Below, in pieces: positions 24,676 to 33,218 of a DNA stretch of 38,571 nt (within the stretch, counting starts at the first letter, position 1; each line of letters begins with the position of its first letter). Where the stretch lies: NCBI GenBank assembly GCA_964435475.1, contig CAYSZB010000018.1:1-38571 (forward strand). The letters are read 5' to 3'. A model generated the notes under the pieces. It saw nothing but the letters and a program-made list of their open reading frames with translations. It was not told where the DNA came from and did not search any database. The DNA is from CAYSZB01 sp964435475 (GTDB lineage Bacteria; Chloroflexota; Anaerolineae; Anaerolineales; Anaerolineaceae). A program made the position numbers and the translations under genes.

Positions 24676-25842
24676 TCATCCGACAAACATGCGAAATGCC
24701 CTGTTGCCCACCAGTACACCGCGCTTGGTTAATCGAAAGCATTTATCACCTTCAAATTCTCCCCATTCACAGATACCTGCCTTAATTAATTGATCGATCT
24801 CGTTGCCAAATACCTCAGCCATGTCGCAGGCATATTTTCTGTAAAACTTATCGCAACTTACCCCTTCCCCTGTCATTCGTAAACCCAGCATCATCGTATC
24901 CTGCATTTGCTCAAATTTTGACATTTCAATGGAATTAATGCAGGCTAAAGGCCATGGATTCGATCGGGTGCTGTTATTGATCATTTCTATGTACTGGGGA
25001 ATACTTGGAGTGTTTTCATGCCGTACTCCTATGTAATAACTATGCGCAACAACCCCAAATCCCAGGTAGTCATTGTTTCGCCAGTAATTCTTATTGTGCT
25101 CACTTTCAAATTGACCCCAAAAAGACCAATTCGAAATTTCATATTGTCTGTAGCCACTTGACGATAATAATTGTTGCGTTAATTCGTACATATCTGCTGA
25201 AATATCGTCATCAGGTTGTGGATATTGGTGGTGTGCAACAGCTTCTGCAAGTGGTGTTCCTGCTTCGAGCGTCAGGTTGTAGATCGAAACATGTTGTGTA
25301 TGAAGTGCTAAGGCGTCAATCAAAGTCGCTTTCCATTGTTCAACGCTTTGCCATGGAAGTCCGAATAAAAGATCGATGCTGATATTTGTAAATCCAATCT
25401 TAACAGCCCTCTCTATTGTTGTGATTGCCTGTTTTCTTGTATGAATTCTGCCTAATTTGACAAGGCTCTCATCATCCAAAGATTGAACCCCGAGGCTTAA
25501 CCTGTTGATGCCTGAATTGATAATTTTCTCTAACTTGTTTTTTGTGACAGTTCCGGGATTCACTTCAATAGTGATCTCAGTGCATCTATCCAACGAAAAA
25601 CAATTTTGTAGAACATGCATCAACTCACTTATTGCTTTTCCTTCAAGCATCGATGGTGATCCCCCGCCAATATAGACCGTGGACACATCCAGGTCAGGGA
25701 ATTGTGTCAAGGATTCTTGAATTTCTCTCTCGAGTGAGGCAAGATAATCAGGAATTAATTCTGTCATGCCCTGATAAGTGATAAAATCGCAATAATTGCA
25801 CCTTTTCATGCAAAAAGGTACATGAACATAAATACCGGCCAT
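24676..25842 (-). CDS. hemW: Radical SAM heme chaperone HemW (HemN-like)
   Basis: HemW is a radical-SAM relative of coproporphyrinogen dehydrogenase HemN that binds heme and delivers it to targets such as respiratory enzymes; many are annotated as HemN. The cluster motif CMKRCNYC gives Cys11, Cys15 and Cys18. YIGGGSPS, SLGVQSLDD and GLPWQSVEQW match the family. The HN..YW....LGFG..AHSY block is also typical. A C-terminal HemN domain follows. I start at ATG 25842 (388 aa, MAGIYVHVPFC), as is usual for the family; an in-frame TTG at 25878 adds 12 residues and has no ribosome-binding site. On the minus strand TAGAAT lies seven bases before this ATG. It is divergent from the LysM gene. Confidence 0.9.
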   Translation of the reverse strand: MAGIYVHVPFCMKRCNYCDFITYQGMTELIPDYLASLEREIQESLTQFPDLDVSTVYIGGGSPSMLEGKAISELMHVLQNCFSLDRCTEITIEVNPGTVTKNKLEKIINSGINRLSLGVQSLDDESLVKLGRIHTRKQAITTIERAVKIGFTNISIDLLFGLPWQSVEQWKATLIDALALHTQHVSIYNLTLEAGTPLAEAVAHHQYPQPDDDISADMYELTQQLLSSSGYRQYEISNWSFWGQFESEHNKNYWRNNDYLGFGVVAHSYYIGVRHENTPSIPQYIEMINNSTRSNPWPLACINSIEMSKFEQMQDTMMLGLRMTGEGVSCDKFYRKYACDMAEVFGNEIDQLIKAGICEWGEFEGDKCFRLTKRGVLVGNRAFRMFVG

Positions 25843-25889
25843 GTCGTTAATTCTACATTGATTGATACATTTCGACAAAGGTTATTGTC

Positions 25890-25918
25890 TTGCACAATCT
25901 GATTTTGACAGGTATACT
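25890..25918 (+). promoter_or_regulatory. Promoter of the LysM protein gene
   Basis: TTGCAC at 25890-25895 and TATACT at 25913-25918 are separated by exactly 17 bases. Transcription would begin near 25925, only about ten bases before the ATG at 25935. This excludes the longer reading frame that starts at 25890 inside the -35 element. Confidence 0.7.
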
Positions 25919-25934
25919 CTCAGCGAGAAATATT

Positions 25935-27074
25935 ATGAGCGAAGAAAAGACAACTACGAAAACAAAGATCTGCCCGGTGTGTGGAACCCGCTTGAGTGAG
26001 ACTGCCACAAGATGCCTTGTCTGCGGCAGTCAACTGGAAGTGAAGGCAGAGATTAGATCGCCAAAACTCAATGCCAGGCGTCTGCCTGAAATGAAATTAA
26101 GTCTACCCCTGGCCTTGGCATTGCTTGCTTTAATTATCACCCTGGTTGTCGTCGTTGTTCTACTCTCCTTAAATACAGCCAAAACACCTTCTGAAGAAGT
26201 GATAACAATTCCCTCCATAACTTCAACACCCACGGTCACCCTGACCCCCACCATCACGCCAACCCCAACCCTGGAGCCCACCTATACGCCTTTACCGCCA
26301 ATTGAATACACAGTGGTTCAGGGTGATGTCTGTTCTTCAATTGCTGCCATTTTTGGAGTTTCAGTTAGAAGCATCATCAACGAAAACAACCTCAACGCTA
26401 ATTGCGACATAAGCCCTGGCATAAAGCTATTGGTTCCCCAACCGACGCCAACCCCCACTTTGCCCCCAACTGCTACTTTAAACCCTGCTCAAGCGACGGA
26501 TGCGGCATGTCAAAGGATTGACTACCAGGTAAAAAGTTCAGATACCTTGTCTTCCATTGCCCAGACTTACAATGTCTCTATGGATGCCATAAAGCAATAC
26601 AACTCAATGATCAATGATATTGTCTATGAGGGCATGTACCTGACGATCCCACTATGTGAGCGCAAGCCGACCGCCGGGCCTACCCCTACACCGACAACCC
26701 CTCCGCCGTACGCCCCTCCTAATTTGCTTCTCCCGGTGGACGGGGCGGCATTCTCGCTGAACAATGATGCGATCACCGTTCAATGGGCGGCTGTCGGCGA
26801 GCTTCGGCAAAATGAACTTTACATGATCACGGTTGAAGATTTGACCTCATCTGAAGGTAAACGTCTTGTAGAGTATGCCAAAGACACAAAATTCATCATT
26901 CCCGTCAGTTTCCGACCGACAGACAGCATACCTCACATCATGCGTTGGTCGGTATCTGTTGTCCGCCAGGTAGGCTCCAGCATTACCGGCATCCCACTTT
27001 ATGAACAGGCTGGCACTTCTAGTGAAAGAAGGGTTTTCAGTTGGTCTGCATTTGTTTTTGAAGCACAACCTTGA
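25935..27074 (+). CDS. Membrane-anchored LysM protein with N-terminal zinc ribbon
   Basis: The 379-residue protein has an unusual order: a four-cysteine zinc ribbon (Cys13, Cys16, Cys27, Cys30) at the N terminus, a transmembrane helix at about 57-78, a Thr/Pro-rich linker (about 81-122), a LysM domain (about 123-166), a second linker, a second LysM (about 193-240), another Pro/Thr linker, and a C-terminal beta-rich Ig-like domain (about 262-379). LysM binds peptidoglycan or related glycans, so the C-terminal part should be outside and the zinc ribbon inside. I start at ATG 25935 because a good promoter occupies 25890-25918. It converges on trxB with a terminator between. Confidence 0.85.
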   Translation: MSEEKTTTKTKICPVCGTRLSETATRCLVCGSQLEVKAEIRSPKLNARRLPEMKLSLPLALALLALIITLVVVVVLLSLNTAKTPSEEVITIPSITSTPTVTLTPTITPTPTLEPTYTPLPPIEYTVVQGDVCSSIAAIFGVSVRSIINENNLNANCDISPGIKLLVPQPTPTPTLPPTATLNPAQATDAACQRIDYQVKSSDTLSSIAQTYNVSMDAIKQYNSMINDIVYEGMYLTIPLCERKPTAGPTPTPTTPPPYAPPNLLLPVDGAAFSLNNDAITVQWAAVGELRQNELYMITVEDLTSSEGKRLVEYAKDTKFIIPVSFRPTDSIPHIMRWSVSVVRQVGSSITGIPLYEQAGTSSERRVFSWSAFVFEAQP

Positions 27075-27090
27075 CCTGATAAATGTTAAA

Positions 27091-27132
27091 AATAAAAAAC
27101 ACCAGGCAGGTTCTTTCTCCTTTGCCCGGTGT
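27091..27132 (-). terminator. Terminator of trxB, possibly bidirectional
   Basis: ACACC (27099-27103) pairs with GGTGT (27128-27132) and GGCA (27105-27108) with TGCC (27123-27126), with one A-C mismatch. On the minus strand the hairpin is followed by GTTTTTTATT, a good T-tract. On the plus strand ATTTAATT follows, so it may also stop the LysM transcript. Confidence 0.7.
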
Positions 27133-27148
27133 ATTTAATTTATTATAG

Positions 27149-28230
27149 TTATTGGTTATCCAGATATCGAACCGCTTCTATCGCTGCTGCAGCTCCCATT
27201 CCAGCGGAGGTAATTACCTGGCGGTAATGCGGGTCAGCTACTTCTCCGGCAGCAAACACACCATCCACATTGGTTCTCATTCGTTGATCCACAATAATGT
27301 ACCCATTATTGTTCATTAAGATTTGGTTACCGAATATCGTCGAATTTGGTATATGCCCAATGAATATAAATACTCCTTCAAAAGGCATTTCCTGGGTCTC
27401 ACCTGACATCGTACTTTTAACTTTAAGATGAGTTACCGCAGCTTCACCGTTGATTTCGGTTACAACAGAGTTGAATAGGAATGAGATCTTTTCATTGTTC
27501 TTCGCCCGGTNNNNNNNNNNNNNNNNNNNNNNNNNNNNNNNNNNNNNNNNNNNNNNNNNNNNNNNNNNNNNNNNNNNNNNNNNNNNNNNNNNNNNNNNNN
27601 NNNNNNNNNNTCGGTTACAACAGAGTTGAATAGGAATGAGATCTTTTCATTGTTCTTCGCCCGGTTTTCCAGAATTTGTCCTGCCCGAAGAGCATCTCTT
27701 CTGTGGATGATGACGACTGATTTAACATACCGGGTCAGGAATAATGCCTCTTCTAGAGCGCTATCACCCCCGCCCACTACAGCCACATGTTTGTCCTTAA
27801 AGAACCAGCCATCACATGTAGCACAGTAGGAGACGCCCCTCCCTGTCAACTCTTTCTCTCCAGGCACATTCAAAAGGCGGGGGCTTGCACCAGTGGTGAT
27901 GATCAGCGCATCCGTTGTGTACACCTGGGAGTATGTCGAAATATTAAACGGACGTTGGCTGAGATCCACTCCGGTAACCTGGTCATAAACAATTGAGGTG
28001 CCGAATTTTTCTGCTTGTTGTTGAAACAAAGCACCCAAAGCTTCTCCCCCCACACCGTCTGGAAATCCCGGGTAATTTTCAATTGTATGCGTGAGTGAGG
28101 CCTGTCCATGCAGGGTCATGCCAGTGAACAGGACAGGTTGAAGTTCGGCTCGGGCAGCATACAACCCGGCTGATAAACCTGCTGGTCCGGAACCTATAAT
28201 TACCAATTTATGATGAAAGTTACCCGTCAA
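27149..28230 (-). CDS. trxB: Thioredoxin reductase, interrupted by an artificial assembly gap
   Basis: TrxB uses NADPH and FAD to reduce thioredoxin in the cytoplasm. The FAD-binding GSGPAGLSAG is at 13-22, the redox-active CATC at Cys136 and Cys139, the NADPH-binding GGGDSALEEA near 153, and a C-terminal TNVDGVFAAGEVAD segment. The last normally reads GD rather than GE at the FAD contact. The frame is broken by 100 N at 27511-27610, but both sides of the gap carry the same 55 bases. Removing one copy and the Ns (155 bases) rejoins the two parts in frame as a 308-residue protein, a normal TrxB length. TTG at 28230 is the start, supported by AAGGAG with a six-base spacer. The aminotransferase gene ends 25 bases upstream on the same strand. 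Confidence 0.93.
27456..27665. repeat. Identical 55-base sequences flanking the N gap
   Basis: Bases 27456-27510 are identical to 27611-27665 and lie directly on either side of the 100 N. This is what results when two overlapping contig ends are scaffolded without being merged. It is not a biological direct repeat, because the trxB coding sequence needs only one copy. Confidence 0.93.
27511..27610. other. Assembly gap of 100 N
   Basis: Exactly 100 N, a customary placeholder for a gap of unknown length. The flanking duplicate and the intact trxB frame obtained after merging indicate that no sequence is missing. Confidence 0.98.
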
Positions 28231-28255
28231 AATATCTCCTTTATTTCCCTACTTA

Positions 28256-29599
28256 TTAGGATTCATAGACTTTATCAGCAATTTTCAACGCTTCATCTAT
28301 AATTTCAATGCCTGCTTTCAACTCTTCGGGTTCGATGATCAGGGGAGGAATGATCAGGATAAGGTTAAAATGTGTGTGGACGTAAATGCCATTTTGAATG
28401 ATAAATTGCTTGACCTTTCCCATCACTTCCGAAGTCGGCTGGTTGAACCCCGAAAGGGGTTCTTTGGTTTTTCGGCTCTTGACCAGTTCAATCGCTGCAA
28501 ATAGGCCAATACTTCGAACATCCCCGACGCTTGGATGCTTTGCTTTTAGCTCCTGCAACATGGAAGTCAAGTACTCGCCCGTATTTGCTGCTTTCTCGAC
28601 TAATTTTTCATCTTTTATAACGTTTATATTGGCAACTGCAGCAGCCATGCCCAGGTGATTTGCATTGTAAGTCAGACCTCCGTAATAGACTCGTTCATTG
28701 AAATGGTTTGCAATTTCGGGTCGCATTGCCACCGCTCCCAGGGGGGCATAAGCCGATGTCAGCCCTTTTGCCATTGTAACCATGTCTGGAACAACATCCC
28801 AATGCTGGAATGCAAACCAGCGACCTGTTCTGCCAAACCCGCACATGACTTCATCGGTGATCAATAATATCCCATATCGGTCACAGATCTCCCTGACGCC
28901 TTTTAGGTATCCCTTAGGGGGAATGATAATTCCATTCGTTCCGGTCACGGTTTCGACAAGGATAGCTGCAATCGTTTGGGGACCTTCATAACTGATCACT
29001 TCCTCAAGGTTCTTCAAGTAAGCTGCTGTAAATTGTTCTTCTTTTATGTCCTCTAATCCCTGGTAGAAATTGGATCGATAAATATACGGATCCAGGAAGT
29101 GAACCACACCAGGCATGGTGTTTGGTTCCCAGGCTAATCGCCGGCGATCGCCCGTCAAAGCCATCGCCCCCATTGTTGCGCCATGATAAGAACGGTATCT
29201 CGTCAGGATTTTAAATTTCCCGGTAACAGCCCTGGCAAATTTGACAGCATTTTCGTTTGCGTCAGACCCACCGAGAGTGTAGAAAAACCGGTTTAATTCA
29301 GGTGGTAAAATGGAAGCGAGCAACATTCCCAGCTCAGCCCTCGGCTTTGTTGCCATGTGAGGTCCTGCAAACGGCAGTTCTTTTGCCTGTGCAACGATGG
29401 CGTCGATCACATTTTGGTTCCCATGACCGATATTGACACACATCACCATTGAGTTTAGGTCCAAATATTTTTGCCCATTAAAGTCCCAAAAATAAACCCC
29501 TTGTGCTTTTTCAATTGGCATGACATCCACTTTGGATTGGGCTGACCAGGTCCAAAAATTGTGTTTAAGGGAATTTGATAAGACTTCTTCTCTGTTCAT
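28256..29599 (-). CDS. Class III pyridoxal-phosphate aminotransferase
   Basis: Class III aminotransferases move amino groups, often from omega-amino acids, diamines or taurine to pyruvate or 2-oxoglutarate. The 447-residue protein has the cofactor-binding YHGATMGA (138-145), ITDEV with Asp249 contacting the PLP ring, and the Schiff-base Lys278 in MAKGLTSAYAPLGAV. It shows the general pattern of the omega-transaminase branch (beta-alanine, taurine or adenosylmethionine type), not the acetylornithine type; the substrate is not decidable from sequence. No strong ribosome-binding site precedes the ATG at 29599. It is followed by trxB after 25 bases and is likely co-transcribed. It is distinct from the truncated ornithine aminotransferase at the right edge. 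Confidence 0.88.
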   Translation of the reverse strand: MNREEVLSNSLKHNFWTWSAQSKVDVMPIEKAQGVYFWDFNGQKYLDLNSMVMCVNIGHGNQNVIDAIVAQAKELPFAGPHMATKPRAELGMLLASILPPELNRFFYTLGGSDANENAVKFARAVTGKFKILTRYRSYHGATMGAMALTGDRRRLAWEPNTMPGVVHFLDPYIYRSNFYQGLEDIKEEQFTAAYLKNLEEVISYEGPQTIAAILVETVTGTNGIIIPPKGYLKGVREICDRYGILLITDEVMCGFGRTGRWFAFQHWDVVPDMVTMAKGLTSAYAPLGAVAMRPEIANHFNERVYYGGLTYNANHLGMAAAVANINVIKDEKLVEKAANTGEYLTSMLQELKAKHPSVGDVRSIGLFAAIELVKSRKTKEPLSGFNQPTSEVMGKVKQFIIQNGIYVHTHFNLILIIPPLIIEPEELKAGIEIIDEALKIADKVYES

Positions 29600-29665
29600 A
29601 GCAATTTTCCAATGGATATATTTTAACCTTAATTAATGCTAACACAAAAACAGGTCTAAATCGCA

Positions 29666-29671
29666 TATAAT
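29666..29671 (+). promoter_or_regulatory. Possible -10 element upstream of the M20 dipeptidase
   Basis: A perfect TATAAT lies 29 bases before the ATG in the divergent region 29600-29700. The implied leader of about 23 bases contains AAGGGA, a plausible ribosome-binding site. No clear -35 element is visible. Confidence 0.4.
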
Positions 29672-29700
29672 CTAACAAACACTAAAGCAAAGGGAATCTT

Positions 29701-31065
29701 ATGTCTGCCACCGCTATCAAGTATTTTATTCAAAAAGAAAATGTATTTCTCGATATCTTGAAAGATTTTGTTGCCATCCCATCTGTATCTGCTGATTCCA
29801 GTAAGAATGAGCAAATTCAGAGAGCTGCAGATTTTTTATCCGGCTACTTAAAGCAGCTGGGTTTTCTAAACATAAAATTAATTGAAACCGATAAGCACCC
29901 GGTTGTATTTGCCGAGTTAAAGTCACAGGATCCAGCCGCATTAACCCTTCTAGTCTATGGTCACTACGATGTTCAGCCGGCTGATCCGACCGATGAGTGG
30001 AAAACGCCGGCCTTTTCCCCAACGATCATTGGCGATTACCTCTACGGTAGGGGTGCTTCTGATATGAAGGGTCAGGTAATGGCATGCTTGTTTGCCATTG
30101 AAAGTATTATTCAAACATCTCACATGCCGATCAACATCAAAGTAATATTTGAAGGTGAGGAAGAGATAGGTTCGCCCTCACTTGACAATGTTCTTAAAAA
30201 CAACAAGGACCTTCTGAAAGCGGATGTGATCCTCAACCCCGACGCCGGGATGGTCTCTCCGGATAAACCAACCATCGTCTACGGCTTGAGGGGTCTGGCA
30301 TACTTCGAGCTGATGATCCGCGGTCCAAAAGCAGATCTCCACTCAGGTATGTTCGGTGGGATCATTCACAACCCTGCCATAGTCTTATCAGAGGTTGTAT
30401 CGGGAATGCATGATGGGAATGGACAGGTAACTCTTCCAGGCTTCTACGATAATGTTATAAATTTATCTTCTGATGAGAAAGCGCGTATCGCATCTTTAGA
30501 CATATCTGAACAGCATTACATGAAAATGACCGGTGTGAAGCAACTGCATGGAGAGAAAGGGTACACACTTCTTGAAAGATTGGGTGCCCGCCCCACCCTG
30601 GATGTCAATGGGTTGTATTCTGGGTATATTGGTGAAGGCGCAAAAACCATCATCCCATCTTACGCCAGCGCAAAAATTTCATGTCGCCTGGTCCCCAACC
30701 AGGATCCGAACGCAGTGTATGGACAGTTTATCAAATATCTTGAGCTGAAAGTTCCCCCAACTGTTACCTGGGAATTGAAGCAACTCTCTGGTGGACCTGC
30801 TTATCTTACTGGTGATGCGCCAGGTCTTACACAAATGAAAAATGCCTTTGAAAAGGTTTGGAATAAACCGGTTGTCTATAAAAGAGAGGGTGGCAGTGTT
30901 CCGGTGGCAACAGCTTTCAAGGAGATCCTGGGGGTGGATTCGATCTTGACTGGTTTTGGATTGCCGGACGATCAGATTCATTCACCCAACGAAAGATTGC
31001 ACCTGCCAACCTGGAACAAAGGCGTTCAAGCGCTCATTAATTTCTTATTGGAATTTGCTAATTGA
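29701..31065 (+). CDS. M20-family metallopeptidase (dipeptidase)
   Basis: M20 peptidases hydrolyse dipeptides or N-acyl amino acids with two zinc ions. The 454-residue protein has YGHYDVQP (His88; Asp90 is the catalytic partner), GRGASDMKG (bridging Asp121), and EGEEEIGS with general base Glu153 and zinc ligand Glu154. ADLHSGMFGG marks the start of the dimerisation domain, and a C-terminal zinc-binding His lies in DQIHSPNE. This is the pattern of the CNDP/DapE-like dipeptidases with no signal peptide, so cytoplasmic amino-acid scavenging is likely. It is the first gene of a long run on the plus strand and lies ten bases before the DUF1385 gene. Confidence 0.9.
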   Translation: MSATAIKYFIQKENVFLDILKDFVAIPSVSADSSKNEQIQRAADFLSGYLKQLGFLNIKLIETDKHPVVFAELKSQDPAALTLLVYGHYDVQPADPTDEWKTPAFSPTIIGDYLYGRGASDMKGQVMACLFAIESIIQTSHMPINIKVIFEGEEEIGSPSLDNVLKNNKDLLKADVILNPDAGMVSPDKPTIVYGLRGLAYFELMIRGPKADLHSGMFGGIIHNPAIVLSEVVSGMHDGNGQVTLPGFYDNVINLSSDEKARIASLDISEQHYMKMTGVKQLHGEKGYTLLERLGARPTLDVNGLYSGYIGEGAKTIIPSYASAKISCRLVPNQDPNAVYGQFIKYLELKVPPTVTWELKQLSGGPAYLTGDAPGLTQMKNAFEKVWNKPVVYKREGGSVPVATAFKEILGVDSILTGFGLPDDQIHSPNERLHLPTWNKGVQALINFLLEFAN

Positions 31066-31075
31066 GGTTCAACTA

Positions 31076-31963
31076 ATGGCTAAACAAGAGAGAATGCCAG
31101 CCTATGGGGGTCAGGCAGTTATCGAAGGGGTTATGATGCGGGGGAAAAAGTTCGTAGCGATGGCTGTCAGGGCACCAGGTGGTGAAATAGTTATTGAGGA
31201 AAGTGAATTAAAAGGTATCTATAGGTCAAAAATAGCAAAATGGCCTTTCTTCAGGGGCTTGGTGAGTCTGTGGGATTCCCTGGGGCTTGGCTTAACATAT
31301 CTTACCAGATCAGCCAATATCCAGACAGGAGGAGAGGAAAAGATCGAGGGGGTTGGCTTTTACTTAACCATTGCTGTCTCAATGCTGATCGGGATCGGGT
31401 TGTTCTTCCTTGCGCCTGCTGCCTTGGCTGGTTGGCTGGAGAAACTTCTGTCCCTCAGTTCATTTCTTTCCAACCTTCTTGAAGGATTGATCAGGCTGCT
31501 GATCCTGGTTGTTTACCTGGTGTTAATTGGGCAAATGCCAGATATTAAAAGGACTTTTGCCTATCACGGCGCTGAGCATAAAACCATCAATGGCTACGAG
31601 TCAAATACCAGCATGGACCCAGCTGCGATCTCCCAGATGTCACGGGAACACCCCAGGTGTGGGACCTCATTTATCCTGACCCTGGTATTTGTCTCCGTGA
31701 TCATTTTTACGCTTTTTGGTCCCCTTCCGCTTGCCACCCGCCTGCTGACCCGTTTGTTAATGATCCCTGTTCTTGCGGGTATTTCTTATGAGTATATTCG
31801 CTGGACAGCCAGGCACATTGACTCCAAATTCATCAGGTTTATCATGAAACCAAACTTACTGCTTCAAAGGTTAACCACCCGTGAGCCGGATACTCAAATG
31901 CTGGAGGTATCCATTGCTGCCTTCAAACGCATGGTCGAGCTGGAAAATCCCATCCAGTCATAG
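31076..31963 (+). CDS. DUF1385/YqhQ-family membrane protein
   Basis: This conserved 295-residue family (YqhQ in Bacillus) has no settled function that I know of. The N terminus carries the family pattern YGGQAVIEGVMMRG (10-23). YHGAEHKT (163-170) has two histidines and a glutamate that look like a metal site and is the most conserved motif. HPRCGTSF follows. Three to five membrane segments are visible, at about 97-120, 130-152, 190-215 and around 225-245. The start is ATG 31076 because GAGGT, overlapping the preceding stop codon, lies seven bases upstream; a longer frame from 30956 overlaps the dipeptidase gene and would add 40 unrelated residues. Confidence 0.88.
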   Translation: MAKQERMPAYGGQAVIEGVMMRGKKFVAMAVRAPGGEIVIEESELKGIYRSKIAKWPFFRGLVSLWDSLGLGLTYLTRSANIQTGGEEKIEGVGFYLTIAVSMLIGIGLFFLAPAALAGWLEKLLSLSSFLSNLLEGLIRLLILVVYLVLIGQMPDIKRTFAYHGAEHKTINGYESNTSMDPAAISQMSREHPRCGTSFILTLVFVSVIIFTLFGPLPLATRLLTRLLMIPVLAGISYEYIRWTARHIDSKFIRFIMKPNLLLQRLTTREPDTQMLEVSIAAFKRMVELENPIQS

Positions 31964-31969
31964 GGAGAA

Positions 31970-32563
31970 ATGAAAACCTGGCAAATCTTATTGCTTGGAT
32001 TATTGCTCGGCTTGCTTGCTGCAGGATTGATTCTGTTTCTTTCCTCAGCGCCCAGGGGTGAACCGATCAGCTTACAGGTGTCCACACCTGGTTCGGAATC
32101 AACCTCTTCTGCCAATGTAGGTGTTCTTGCAACTATAAAAGTACATATAGCAGGACAGGTGAGTAATCCTGGTTTATGGGAATTGCCTGTTGGAAGCAGG
32201 ATAAGCGATGGGATTGAAGCCGCCGGCGGATTAACAGGCACAGCAGATATCGATCGCGTCAATCTGGCGGCATTCTTGACCGATGGCAAACAGGTCTATA
32301 TCCCGGCTAAAGGGGAAATATTACCGGAAACTGAAGAACAAGACATCCAAGAACAAGGATTGGCTGCCCCTGTCAATATTAATCTGGCTAATAAAGAAGA
32401 GCTTTTATCTCTACCTGGCATAGGTGAGACAAAGGCAGAAGCCATAATTACCTATCGCAATAACAATGGTAATTTTTTAATGATTGAAGACCTCATAAAT
32501 GTTCCTGGCATTGGCGAAAGCATATTTACCCAGATCCGGAACTTGATAACTACGGGTAACTGA
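31970..32563 (+). CDS. comEA: ComEA-like DNA-binding protein (SLBB plus helix-hairpin-helix)
   Basis: ComEA binds incoming DNA outside the membrane during natural transformation. This 197-residue protein has a membrane anchor at 5-26, an SLBB domain (about 56-112; VHIAGQVSNPGLWEL, VYIP) and a double helix-hairpin-helix domain (about 133-194) with LPGIG at 148-152 and VPGIG at 178-182. This is the standard ComEA layout. AGGGAG precedes the ATG. The usual partner comEC does not follow; the next gene is an unrelated HET-C-like protein. Competence is therefore possible only if a channel protein is encoded elsewhere, and other roles for SLBB-HhH proteins cannot be excluded. Confidence 0.88.
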   Translation: MKTWQILLLGLLLGLLAAGLILFLSSAPRGEPISLQVSTPGSESTSSANVGVLATIKVHIAGQVSNPGLWELPVGSRISDGIEAAGGLTGTADIDRVNLAAFLTDGKQVYIPAKGEILPETEEQDIQEQGLAAPVNINLANKEELLSLPGIGETKAEAIITYRNNNGNFLMIEDLINVPGIGESIFTQIRNLITTGN

Positions 32564-32567
32564 TCCA

Positions 32568-33191
32568 GTGCACTCTTATTACCACACCCTCGTTACGATA
32601 GACGCCCTATCCACTTCCTTATCTAGCGGTGCACTTAATGAGGTTATTCGTGCAAATTTACAACAAGACTCAATTATTGGACAAATATTTCATAACGAGT
32701 ATCACTTCGACAATAATAAATTGGCAGAGGGTGTAGCGTATATCAGGCAGCAGGAACATGCTTGTTTGGAATACATTCAGTCTGCCCAATTTTCAAGAGC
32801 AAGACGGGCTTTTGGCAGTTTGATCCATACCATCCAGGATTACTTCTCCCATACCAACTTTGTTAGGTTGTTTAACATCGATCAAAATATCGAAATAATG
32901 GCACAGCTTGAAATAATTCAGATGATTAATGAAATTAAATTGATCAAGTCCCATATGGTTCATATTCCAATCGATTTGTTCAAGCTGCCACCAACGATCT
33001 ATTTATTAATTCGTGATCATCTGCCAAAGAACTCGCATGCCTACATGAATTTGGATACACCATTAAGTGGAATTGACTTCTTAAAATCATACCAGGTCTC
33101 TGTTGGAATGACTAAGAACGCACTGGACCAAATTTATCAATCAGTTTCGATTCAAAACCATCAAGCCTTTAAGACCTTTTTAGGAAAGTAA
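32568..33191 (+). CDS. HET-C/zinc phospholipase-C-like protein
   Basis: The 207-residue protein shows scattered His/Asp positions like those of the HET-C and zinc-dependent phospholipase C/P1-nuclease fold: His2 and His6 at the extreme N terminus, His42 and His46, and the characteristic HTIQDYFSHTNF (His87, Asp91, His95). The fold is all-helical. There is no signal peptide, which is unusual for secreted phospholipases but fits HET-C-like intracellular proteins. The start is GTG at 32568, four bases after the comEA-like stop; the N-terminal histidines would be lost with any later start. The substrate is unknown. Confidence 0.7.
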   Translation: MHSYYHTLVTIDALSTSLSSGALNEVIRANLQQDSIIGQIFHNEYHFDNNKLAEGVAYIRQQEHACLEYIQSAQFSRARRAFGSLIHTIQDYFSHTNFVRLFNIDQNIEIMAQLEIIQMINEIKLIKSHMVHIPIDLFKLPPTIYLLIRDHLPKNSHAYMNLDTPLSGIDFLKSYQVSVGMTKNALDQIYQSVSIQNHQAFKTFLGK

Positions 33192-33206
33192 GTTAGTTTG
33201 GGAAGG

Positions 33207-33212
33207 TATAAT
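33207..33212 (+). promoter_or_regulatory. -10 element placed for a leaderless yqeY transcript
   Basis: A perfect TATAAT is followed by six bases (AAGCAT) and the ATG at 33219. The expected transcription start falls on or next to the A of the start codon. GGAAGG at 33201-33206 is 12 bases from the ATG, too far to be an efficient Shine-Dalgarno. No -35 element is evident. Confidence 0.45.
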
Positions 33213-33218
33213 AAGCAT

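Noticed and set aside
25890..25934. Upstream start of the LysM protein at 25890
   Set aside because: The interval holds a TTGCAC-N17-TATACT promoter, so transcription starts downstream of it.
27511..27610. Possible insertion or real missing sequence in trxB
   Set aside because: The identical 55-base flanks and the in-frame merge show a scaffolding artefact.
30956..31075. N-terminal extension of the DUF1385 protein
   Set aside because: It lies inside the dipeptidase gene in another frame; the family begins at ATG 31076, which has a ribosome-binding site.
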